DNA of 6,499 bases from an uncultured Saprospiraceae bacterium (GTDB lineage Bacteria; Bacteroidota; Bacteroidia; Chitinophagales; Saprospiraceae). The position numbers were made by a program, and so were the translations under genes. The notes beneath the pieces were generated by a model, which was not told the DNA's origin, did not search any database, and saw only the letters and a list, made by a program, of their open reading frames with translations. How positions within the stretch are numbered: position 1 is the first letter of the stretch; the number at the start of each line of letters is the position of its first letter. Where the stretch lies: NCBI GenBank assembly GCA_937952155.1, contig CALFYH010000193.1, positions 1-6,499 on the forward strand. The letters are read 5' to 3'. Below, one piece after another: positions 1-5,826 of this stretch.

Positions 1-49
1 ATCTACACAGGCGAAGACACTCTTTCCCTACACGACGCTCTTCCGATCT
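1..49 (+). other. Illumina P5 / i5 index / Read 1 adapter (non-genomic)
   Basis: This is synthetic library sequence. Bases 1-8 (ATCTACAC) are the 3' end of the P5 flow-cell oligo. Bases 9-16 (AGGCGAAG) sit exactly where the i5 index belongs and match the TruSeq index I know as D505. Bases 17-49 match the full 33-nt Read 1 primer site, starting ACACTCTTTCCC and ending CTCTTCCGATCT. Genomic sequence therefore starts at base 50, which is the end of a library fragment and not a biological boundary. The likely origin is read-through of a short insert that was not trimmed before assembly. Confidence 0.98.
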
Positions 50-1293
50 CGAGGCGTAAACCATGACCTGAATAGTGGATTAGACAATTGATTTCCTTGT
101 AGAGTACGATTGGAACTATTAGAAATATAATTAATAGAAACAGCAGCATTCAGTTTCTCAGTAATGTCTTGTGATGCGTTTAACCCCACATTAAATCTGT
201 TTAATTTATTATTATCAAAAATACCTTGATCTTGAAGATAACCTACTGAAAGTCTGTAAGCTGATTTTTCTGTTCCGCCTTGAAAACTTAAATTATGTTG
301 CATATTATATCCTTTTCTAAATAGTTCTGCCACATTATTTGGATACGCAGTTAATGCAACAGAATCACCAACACCAGCAGCTCTATAATCTGAAGGCAAA
401 GTCACCTTTCTACCATCTATTTTTGGTCCCCAAGAACTAATCGCTGTTGCATTAAAATTGCCACCGACTCCTTGACCATAAGTATTTTGGTAGTCAGGTA
501 ATCGATTTACTTCTTGAATAGCATAATTTGCTGAATAGGTAATGGAGTTCTTTTGATTTTTCCTACCTTTTTTGGTTGTAATCAAAATTACACCAGATGC
601 ACCTCTTGAACCATACAATGTCGTAGCACCTGCTCCTTTCAAAACACTAACGCTCTCAATATCCTCTTGATTCAAGTCAATTGCCCTATTTGATAGAGAA
701 GATCCTGCTTGTAATGGAGTGCCACCACCTGAATTATCTATAGGAATTCCGTCTACAACATACAAAGGTTGGTTGCTTCCTAAGAATGTCGTAAACCCTC
801 TAACAATCACACTTGAGCCTGTAAATGAACCTCCGGATCCAGAAACTCTAATACCTGCAACTTTACCTACAAGCGCATTTGTTACATTGGTGGTTTTTCC
901 AATAGCAAGTTCTTCAGAATTAATTTGACCAACGGAATAACCTAAGTTGCTCTTGTCTCTTTTAATTCCTAAAGCTGTCACTACTACTTCCTCCAACACT
1001 TTACCTTCTGCAAGAGTCACATTCATCACTGATGCGGAACCGATTTCCATTTCTTTTGTAGAATAACCTGCATAACTAAATACAAGTGTCGTAACATTTT
1101 CTGGGATTTGCAGCTTGTAGCTTCCATCCACATCTGTAATCGTGCCAATAGCTGCAGCTTCCTTGGCCAAAACATTCGCGCCAATAAGTGGCACACCCGC
1201 ATCATCTGTCACTACGCCCGAAACCACTTTCTGCGCATCGGAGTAAACTACTCCAAACAACATGATTGCAATAGATAATAAAAATTGTTTCAT
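50..1293 (-). CDS. SusC/RagA-family TonB-dependent outer-membrane receptor, 3'-truncated
   Basis: N-terminal ~414 residues of a SusC-like receptor, the outer-membrane pore that imports a ligand (often a glycan or peptide) using TonB energy, usually with a SusD lipoprotein lid. Visible in order: signal peptide (about 1-21, ending YSDAQ); carboxypeptidase-regulatory-like beta-sandwich (about 22-97, with VSGVVTD and GANV); TonB box (EEVVVTA, 101-107); plug domain to about 243, containing the family hallmarks YVVDGIPI (178-185) and LYGSRGASGVILITTKKG (226-243); then the first barrel strands. The start is the ATG at 1293, directly before the signal peptide; the frame is open for 22 more codons upstream, but they look nothing like a secretion signal. 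The last genuine residue is P414. Beyond it the frame runs into the adapter and gives a false tail, RDRKSVV-stop. Full-length family members are roughly 1000 residues, so well over half is missing. Ligand unknown. Confidence 0.95.
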
Positions 1294-1620
1294 GCTAAAA
1301 TTTGTTTTGTGAAAAAAAATTAAAAATACATTCACAATCTGAAAATACTCCATTTTCAAATTACTTGCAATATTAACTTTAATTTAACACATTTCGCTGC
1401 TTCATATATAACTTTTTTTTTTCAATTTTTAAACATTTTGTACTGTGTACTCCTAGAAGTATCCATTCCTTAAACTATTATTAGCACTTTAAAGAAAATA
1501 TTAAAAGGCATGAATACAATTTTCTTTCAAAATAATTTTAACATTTCTTTTAGCATAAATCAAAATTAAACTTATATTTGTTGCTGTAAGCATACAGTCA
1601 ATCACCAAATTTTTAAACTC
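1294..1620. other. Divergent AT-rich spacer between the SusC-like gene and the small OMP gene
   Basis: This 327-bp stretch is very AT-rich (including a T10 run at 1413-1422) and carries no credible gene. It must hold the 5' region of the SusC-like gene on the minus strand and the promoter of the gene at 1621 on the plus strand. On the minus strand, TAATATTG (1375 down to 1368) is one base off the Bacteroidetes -7 consensus and would give a leader of roughly 70 nt; TAATTTTG (1568 down to 1561) is an exact match but would imply a leader of about 260 nt. Neither has a convincing -33 TTTG, so the receptor's promoter stays unassigned. Confidence 0.7.
1573..1580 (+). promoter_or_regulatory. Bacteroidetes -7 promoter element for the small OMP gene
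   Basis: TATATTTG exactly matches TAnnTTTG, the -7 element used by the Bacteroidetes primary sigma factor. It lies 40 bp before the ATG at 1621, which implies a leader of about 35 nt. The -33 position is weak: a TTTTAG at 1548-1553 is at about the right distance but lacks a clean TTTG. Confidence 0.55.
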
Positions 1621-2043
1621 ATGAAATATCTTGTTCTGCTTATTTTTCTCTTTATTTGTATCAATATGCAAGCCCAATGGATATATGGTGGCGGCATGAA
1701 GTTCAATTCCAATGATGAATTCAAAGCTATAGGACTTAATGCTAAAGTTGGAAAAGACATCGGCGAAAAATTTGATTTGAATGCAGATGTTTGTTATTAT
1801 TTAGCGAGTAAAGCAAGTTGGTCTTTTGACTTCGATCTTCATTATCACCTTTTTAATGTAAATGATGAAGTAATCTTGAATCCAATGGCAGGTATCAATT
1901 TTACAAGTACAGATGTGATAAATAATTCATTACTACTTGGTGCTTCCTTTCGATTTCCTACAGACAAATATACCTACTACCTTGAGCCCAAGTGGATTCT
2001 TGACAATAATCAATTGGTTATCAGCGCTGGTGTTTTATTCTAA
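1621..2043 (+). CDS. Small secreted protein, predicted 8-stranded outer-membrane beta-barrel
   Basis: A 140-residue protein that I cannot assign to a named family. Residues 1-19 form a clear signal peptide: Lys2, a hydrophobic core (LVLLIFLFICI), then MQAQ, a cleavage end common in Bacteroidota. The mature ~121 residues read as alternating polar/apolar stretches separated by short turns. I count about eight: 20-29, 37-46, 50-62, 67-78, 84-95, 102-112, 117-127 and 130-140. The chain ends in a strand with a C-terminal Phe (VISAGVLF), as expected for a small OmpA/OmpX-type barrel inserted by the BAM machinery. There are no cysteine pairs and no enzyme motif. It has its own -7 element and ends 62 bp before the Mur ligase gene on the same strand, which has a separate promoter, so the two are probably not an obligate operon. 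Barrel assignment is inference from pattern; function unknown. Confidence 0.85.
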   Translation: MKYLVLLIFLFICINMQAQWIYGGGMKFNSNDEFKAIGLNAKVGKDIGEKFDLNADVCYYLASKASWSFDFDLHYHLFNVNDEVILNPMAGINFTSTDVINNSLLLGASFRFPTDKYTYYLEPKWILDNNQLVISAGVLF

Positions 2044-2076
2044 AAATTTTGAGTAAAAATTCCAAACAATAAGCCG

Positions 2077-2084
2077 TATCTTTG
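2077..2084 (+). promoter_or_regulatory. Bacteroidetes -7 promoter element for mpl
   Basis: TATCTTTG exactly matches TAnnTTTG. It places transcription start near 2090, only about 16 nt before the TTG start at 2106, which supports both the promoter and that start. A TTTG at 2048-2051 could serve as -33, but the gap of 25 bp is somewhat longer than usual. Confidence 0.6.
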
Positions 2085-2105
2085 CTGTTTTGAAAGTATT
2101 TTCCC

Positions 2106-3431
2106 TTGACAAAACAACACATCCATCTTATAGCCATAGGCGGAGCAGCTATGCACAATATTGCATTAGATCTTCACGCCCAAGGCCACGTTGTCACTGG
2201 TTCTGATGACGAAATCTATGAACCATCATTATCTAGACTCCAAAAAGCAGGTATTGCACCCAAAGAATTTGGTTGGTTTCCAGATAAAATAACAGGTGCA
2301 ACAGACATTATTATCTTGGGTATGCACGCAAAGGCTGACAATCCTGAGCTTAAAAAGGCGCAAGATCTTGGGATCACGGTCTATTCATATCCTGAATTTG
2401 TCTATCAACATTCGAAAAACAAAAAACGCATTGTCATAGCTGGCAGTCATGGTAAAACAACGACAACAGCTATGGTCTTACATGTTTTGAACCATCTAGG
2501 CGTGGACTTTGACTATTTGGTTGGTGCGCAGCTAAATGGATTCGACCGTATGGTAAAGCTATCCGACGCACCACTTATAGTTATTGAAGGCGATGAATAT
2601 CTGAGTAGTACCATAGACAGAGTGCCCAAAATCCACCATTACAAACCGCATATTGCCGTTGTCACAGGTATAGCTTGGGACCATATCAATGTTTTTCCTA
2701 CGTTTGAGAATTACAAAGATCAATTTCGAATCTTTGCGGATACCATGCCTGACGGAAGCACGCTAATTTACTATGAGAACGATGAAAACCTTGTAGAAAT
2801 AATTACAAACTTAAAAGGAAAAACTACTATTCCTTATGGGGCATTACCTTTGACCGCTGATAAAAAGGTAAGCTACAAAGGCAAATCCTTTCCTATTTCG
2901 ATCATCGGAAACCACAATTTGCAAAACATGAACGCTGCAAAACTCGTATGCAATAGCTTGGGAATCGATGATGATAGATTTTTTGATGCTATAAGTGATT
3001 TTATAGGTGCGAATAAGCGATTGCAAAAGATTTCAGACTCAGGTGACCGTGTCGTTTATCTGGATTTTGCCCATGCACCTAGCAAGGTAAAGGCAACTAC
3101 TGAATCTTTTAAAACTTGGTTTGGATCAAAAAGACTGATTGCGGTACTGGAGTTACACACATTTTCAAGTCTAAACAAAGATTTCATCACCCAATATTCA
3201 GGCAGCCTCGATCCTGCCGATGAAGCCATTATTTTTTACAATGCACACACACTGAAAATGAAAAATATGCCTCCATTAGACGATGATTTTCTAAAAGAGT
3301 GTTTTAGTCATCCAAATCTTCAGGTTTTTACTGATGAAGCAGCTTTACATACTTATCTAAACACGAAAACTAAGGATAACATCTTGCTGATGACATCTGG
3401 TAATTTCAACCAAATGGCTTTGGACTTTTGA
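2106..3431 (+). CDS. mpl: Mpl-type Mur ligase (UDP-MurNAc : murein tripeptide ligase)
   Basis: Cytoplasmic ATP-dependent ligase of the MurC/Mpl family. Mpl joins L-Ala-gamma-D-Glu-meso-DAP, salvaged from old peptidoglycan, to UDP-MurNAc. At 441 residues it fits Mpl (E. coli about 457). Domains: N-terminal nucleotide-sugar Rossmann fold with HLIAIGGAAMHNIA (7-20) and TGSDDEIYEPS (31-41); central ATPase with P-loop GSHGKTTTT (113-121), EGDEYLSS (161-168) and WDHINVF (191-197); GNHNLQNMNAA (268-278); C-terminal domain with GANKRLQ (301-307), DFAHAPSKV (320-328) and ELHTFSSLN (349-357). MurC proper normally has a DYxHHP motif where this has DFAHAP, one reason I favour Mpl; MurC is the main alternative and exact peptide specificity is inferred. 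The start is TTG: upstream in frame there are only four codons before a TGA at 2091, and the next ATG (codon 16) would cut the glycine-rich loop. Confidence 0.88.
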   Translation: MTKQHIHLIAIGGAAMHNIALDLHAQGHVVTGSDDEIYEPSLSRLQKAGIAPKEFGWFPDKITGATDIIILGMHAKADNPELKKAQDLGITVYSYPEFVYQHSKNKKRIVIAGSHGKTTTTAMVLHVLNHLGVDFDYLVGAQLNGFDRMVKLSDAPLIVIEGDEYLSSTIDRVPKIHHYKPHIAVVTGIAWDHINVFPTFENYKDQFRIFADTMPDGSTLIYYENDENLVEIITNLKGKTTIPYGALPLTADKKVSYKGKSFPISIIGNHNLQNMNAAKLVCNSLGIDDDRFFDAISDFIGANKRLQKISDSGDRVVYLDFAHAPSKVKATTESFKTWFGSKRLIAVLELHTFSSLNKDFITQYSGSLDPADEAIIFYNAHTLKMKNMPPLDDDFLKECFSHPNLQVFTDEAALHTYLNTKTKDNILLMTSGNFNQMALDF

Positions 3432-3437
3432 GTATGT

Positions 3438-4004
3438 TTACTCTTTGCGCAGCCAACCAAGGATATTGTAATCTGCAATAGTCCAATATTGTTGAAATTT
3501 TACCAATGGAATTTGTACTCTTGTACTAAGTCCCATATTTTGTTGAACAATTTCGATATAATCATCAGAGACTTTGGAGATGATCGCCACATGACCGAAT
3601 CTATTACCTTGATAGCCATCATAGACCAGTAAATCGTTGACCATCGGCCTATATACCCTAACATTTCGGTATTGCATCAGTCCACGCTTCTTGTTGTAGC
3701 CTCTATCGCCTAGTGATTTGTCAAAATAATCTTTTGCATGTCCATAGGTATTGGGCATCTTGTGATCCATCACTTCGTAGTAGTATCGCTTGACAAATTC
3801 GACACATTGATATTTTAATCCCAAATTATAACCATCGGGTGTAACATTTCGTCCAACCACATTGGTAAAATCTTTGCCATTAAAATATACATTTACGCCA
3901 TTTAGATTGTCGATGGGCTTACCAATAGGATTGGCATCATACCAGCTAAATGAAACACTGGCAAAACAAATAAAAATAAAAATTACCCATCTGATTGGCT
4001 GCAT
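3438..4004 (-). CDS. Secreted CHAP-domain amidase/endopeptidase, Gsp-amidase-like
   Basis: A 188-residue secreted cysteine hydrolase. Residues 1-20 are a signal peptide (hydrophobic VIFIFICFASVSF). The CHAP core carries the nucleophile in KYQCVEFVKRYY (Cys67), the general base in RFGHVAIISKV (His138) and a supporting polar residue in EIVQQNM (about Asn156). CHAP enzymes cut amide bonds, usually in peptidoglycan peptides. The signature also resembles, from memory, the amidase half of E. coli glutathionylspermidine synthetase/amidase (WQCVEFARR, GHVAIITQ, EQN, ILGW); here ILGWLRKE closes the protein. The signal peptide makes a cell-wall substrate more likely than a cytosolic one, but that is inference. 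I chose the ATG at 4004 over the ATG at 4049 because a -7 element lies between them and the signal peptide begins at 4004. It follows tsaD by 70 bp on the same strand and converges on mpl, with 6 bp between the stop codons. Confidence 0.9.
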   Translation of the reverse strand: MQPIRWVIFIFICFASVSFSWYDANPIGKPIDNLNGVNVYFNGKDFTNVVGRNVTPDGYNLGLKYQCVEFVKRYYYEVMDHKMPNTYGHAKDYFDKSLGDRGYNKKRGLMQYRNVRVYRPMVNDLLVYDGYQGNRFGHVAIISKVSDDYIEIVQQNMGLSTRVQIPLVKFQQYWTIADYNILGWLRKE

Positions 4005-4021
4005 AGTCAAGTTTTGCGCTA

Positions 4022-4029
4022 CAAAGGTA
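4022..4029 (-). promoter_or_regulatory. Bacteroidetes -7 promoter element for the CHAP gene
   Basis: On the minus strand, TACCTTTG exactly matches TAnnTTTG. Transcription would begin near 4016, giving a leader of roughly a dozen nt before the ATG at 4004 and excluding the ATG at 4049. No clear -33 TTTG is visible at the expected distance. The CHAP gene can thus be transcribed independently of tsaD upstream. Confidence 0.6.
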
Positions 4030-4042
4030 AGGAATTCCTTTG
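4022..4042. repeat. Dyad symmetry overlapping the CHAP promoter
   Basis: A perfect 12-bp palindrome, AAGGAATTCCTT (4029-4040), sits directly against the -7 element, and CAAAGG (4022-4027) pairs with CCTTTG (4037-4042) as an overlapping inverted repeat. The position would suit a repressor operator, but palindromes this short can arise by chance and no regulator is identified. Confidence 0.3.
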
Positions 4043-4074
4043 GTAACATGTATATATATAAATATGATAATTGT

Positions 4075-5085
4075 TTAAAAGGCCAATCTTGGTGCTGGTG
4101 TAACGTGCTGATCCGTAAAATCTTGATTCAGGTATTTATAATATGCTGCTATTCCTATCATACCAGCATTGTCTGTACAATATTCAAAAGCGGGAATAAA
4201 GGTTTTCCATTTTTTGGCTTTGCCCTCGGACTCTAATGCAGATCTTAATCCGCTATTGGCTGATACACCACCAGCAATGCCTATATTTTTAATACCAGTA
4301 ATTGTGGACGCCCGTGCGAGTTTTTTCATCAATATACTTACGATAGATGCTTGTATTGATGCACACAAGTCAGAAAGATTTTCCTTGATGAAATTTGGAT
4401 TGGCTGCCATCTCTTTTTGTAGAAAATACAAAATCGAAGTTTTCAATCCGCTAAAGCTAAAATTCAACTCACCTACTTGTGGCTCTGGAAATTCAAAAAT
4501 AGGCTTGCCTTCTTTGGCCAATTTGTCGATAATCGGACCAGCTGGATATTCGAGACCCAACATCTTTCCAGCTTTATCAAATGCTTCGCCAGCCGCATCA
4601 TCCAAGGTTGTACCTAAGACTGTCATTTCCGTATAGTCATCAACACGTACGATTTGAGTATGTCCGCCTGAAACCGTCAGACATAGAAATGGAAACTCAG
4701 GTTTAGGTTCATCTGCAAAATGTGCAAGTATATGAGCGTGCATGTGATGGACTTCGATCATGGGCAAATCTAAAGTCATAGCCAATGATTTGGCCATAGA
4801 AACACCGACGATCAAACTACCAAGTAGTCCCGGACCGCGAGTAAAAGCAATAGCCGAAAGATCGTTTTTGTCGATATTTGCCGCCTTCAGCGCAGAATCT
4901 ACCACAGGTATGATGTGGAGCAAATGTTGTCTGCTAGCCAATTCAGGAATGACGCCACCATATTCGCTATGCACCGTCTGACAAGCCATTTTATTGGATA
5001 TTACCACACCGTCACAGATTACAGCAGCACCTGTATCATCGCATGATGATTCTATGGCGAGGATATAAATATTTTTTTTTATCAA
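4075..5085 (-). CDS. tsaD: tRNA N6-adenosine threonylcarbamoyltransferase TsaD
   Basis: Catalytic subunit that transfers the threonylcarbamoyl group from threonylcarbamoyl-AMP to A37 of ANN-decoding tRNAs (t6A), working in the cytoplasm with TsaB and TsaE. Numbered from the chosen start: ILAIESSCDDT (8-18, ASKHA nucleotide-binding start), metal-binding HMHAH (114-118), VSGGHTQIV (138-146), DDAAGEAFDKAGK (162-174), FSFSGLKT (209-216), GGVSANSGLR (272-281) and CTDNAGMIG (303-311), where Asp305 is the third metal ligand. All signature residues are intact. The frame is open to an ATG at 5190, but the extra N-terminus is unlike the family and contains a -7 promoter element. TTG at 5085 gives 336 residues, the usual length, with the conserved core starting near residue 8; TTG at 5115 is the runner-up. 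Divergent from the gene at 5231; 70 bp upstream of the CHAP gene. Confidence 0.96.
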   Translation of the reverse strand: MIKKNIYILAIESSCDDTGAAVICDGVVISNKMACQTVHSEYGGVIPELASRQHLLHIIPVVDSALKAANIDKNDLSAIAFTRGPGLLGSLIVGVSMAKSLAMTLDLPMIEVHHMHAHILAHFADEPKPEFPFLCLTVSGGHTQIVRVDDYTEMTVLGTTLDDAAGEAFDKAGKMLGLEYPAGPIIDKLAKEGKPIFEFPEPQVGELNFSFSGLKTSILYFLQKEMAANPNFIKENLSDLCASIQASIVSILMKKLARASTITGIKNIGIAGGVSANSGLRSALESEGKAKKWKTFIPAFEYCTDNAGMIGIAAYYKYLNQDFTDQHVTPAPRLAF

Positions 5086-5144
5086 GTTTATGTCAATATT
5101 TGTAAGTGAATTCAAAAAAATAAATAATTTTGCAAACGATACGC

Positions 5145-5152
5145 CAAAAGTA
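5145..5152 (-). promoter_or_regulatory. Bacteroidetes -7 promoter element for tsaD
   Basis: On the minus strand, TACTTTTG exactly matches TAnnTTTG and would start transcription near 5139, about 54 nt before the TTG at 5085. It lies inside the upstream open frame, so the ATG at 5190 would not be on this transcript. No good -33 element is visible. In the rest of the 145-bp divergent spacer (5086-5230) I found no exact -7 match for the plus-strand gene at 5231. Confidence 0.5.
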
Positions 5153-5230
5153 GTATTTTGTGCATCATTATTAATATATTGAACCAACAATTTTCTATTT
5201 CATTACTCAATAATCTAAAACGAAACATTT

Positions 5231-5818
5231 ATGAGAAAGGTAATAAATCTGGTTTTGATTCTAATCACCCTGATTCTTACTTATTGGTTATACTCATCCA
5301 TAAGAGAGCCTATCGCTTTTCATGCTGAACGCGACAAGCGTAAAGATGCTGTCGTGGCTGTGCTTAAAAAAATCCAAGTTGCACAAGATGTTTACAGAAT
5401 GGTTACAGGCGAATATGCTTCTAGCTTCGATTCGTTATCTGCAGTTATCAACAACCAGAAAATTGAAATTGCAAAGCTTGAAGCCGATCCAAATGATCCA
5501 ACCAATCAAGATAAATTTGTTAAGACCATTTCCTACACGCCAGCAAAAGACAGTCTTTTTTCTCTTTTGAAACAGTCAGTGAATGTTGATTCATTGAGAT
5601 ATATTCCTTTTGCAGGTGGCAAGACATTCGAGATCGATGCAGATACACTTACCCACAATGGATCTTTGGTCAATGTAGTAAGAGTAGGTACCAAATATAA
5701 AGAATTCATGGGTGAATTTGCCAATCCTACTTATAAAAAGTACGATAAGTTTTACGATCCTGAAAAAATGATACAATTTGGAGATATGAATTCACCAAAT
5801 ACTAATGGTAACTGGTAA
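5231..5818 (+). CDS. Membrane-anchored protein with pilin-like N-terminal module, function unknown
   Basis: A 195-residue protein with one N-terminal membrane helix (about 4-22) and no signal-peptidase site, so probably anchored with its body in the periplasm. Residues 32-70 form a charged amphipathic helix, DKRKDAVVAVLKKIQVAQ, followed by DVYRMVTGEYASSFDSL. This spacing recalls the helix-then-G-x-Y pattern after the membrane segment of type IV pilins and pseudopilins, yet the prepilin-peptidase site (Gly, hydrophobics, Glu at mature position 5) is absent. The C-terminal half is beta-rich with VDSLRYIPFAGGKTFEI (118-134) and ends FGDMNSPNTNGNW. From memory, similar proteins with IPF and GNW motifs are common in Bacteroidota next to DUF3822 genes, but I can give no function. 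The ATG at 5231 is the first in frame and begins the MRK-hydrophobic anchor. Followed after 8 bp by the DUF3822 gene, so probably co-transcribed. Confidence 0.85.
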   Translation: MRKVINLVLILITLILTYWLYSSIREPIAFHAERDKRKDAVVAVLKKIQVAQDVYRMVTGEYASSFDSLSAVINNQKIEIAKLEADPNDPTNQDKFVKTISYTPAKDSLFSLLKQSVNVDSLRYIPFAGGKTFEIDADTLTHNGSLVNVVRVGTKYKEFMGEFANPTYKKYDKFYDPEKMIQFGDMNSPNTNGNW

Positions 5819-5826
5819 ATCTCACT

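Noticed and set aside
719..928. Plus-strand open frame of 69 codons
   Set aside because: Lies entirely antisense to the conserved plug domain of the SusC-like receptor; proline-rich translation with no motif.
1291..1359. Upstream ATG at 1359 as the start of the SusC-like receptor
   Set aside because: It adds 22 residues before a textbook signal peptide that begins at the ATG at 1293.
1440..1450. GTAC-TGT-GTAC symmetric site in the divergent spacer
   Set aside because: GTAC is itself palindromic, so the symmetry is cheap; no promoter element lies next to it.
1424..1618. Exact 11-bp direct repeat AATTTTTAAAC at 1424-1434 and 1608-1618
   Set aside because: Low-complexity sequence in a very AT-rich spacer; a chance match is likely.
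3430..3443. Hairpin GAGTA-TGTT-TACTC as a shared terminator for mpl and the CHAP gene
   Set aside because: Only 5 bp, low GC, and followed by just three T on the plus strand and none on the minus strand; too weak to call.
3862..4236. Plus-strand open frame of 124 codons spanning the tsaD-CHAP junction
   Set aside because: Crosses two well-supported minus-strand genes and their spacer; cysteine-rich translation without any domain.
4169..4981. Plus-strand open frames of 155 and 73 codons
   Set aside because: Antisense shadows of tsaD, whose motifs are intact on the minus strand throughout this stretch.
5322..5776. Alternative frames within the 5231 gene on both strands
   Set aside because: They overlap a gene with a membrane anchor and consistent reading frame; none has a start context or recognisable motif.
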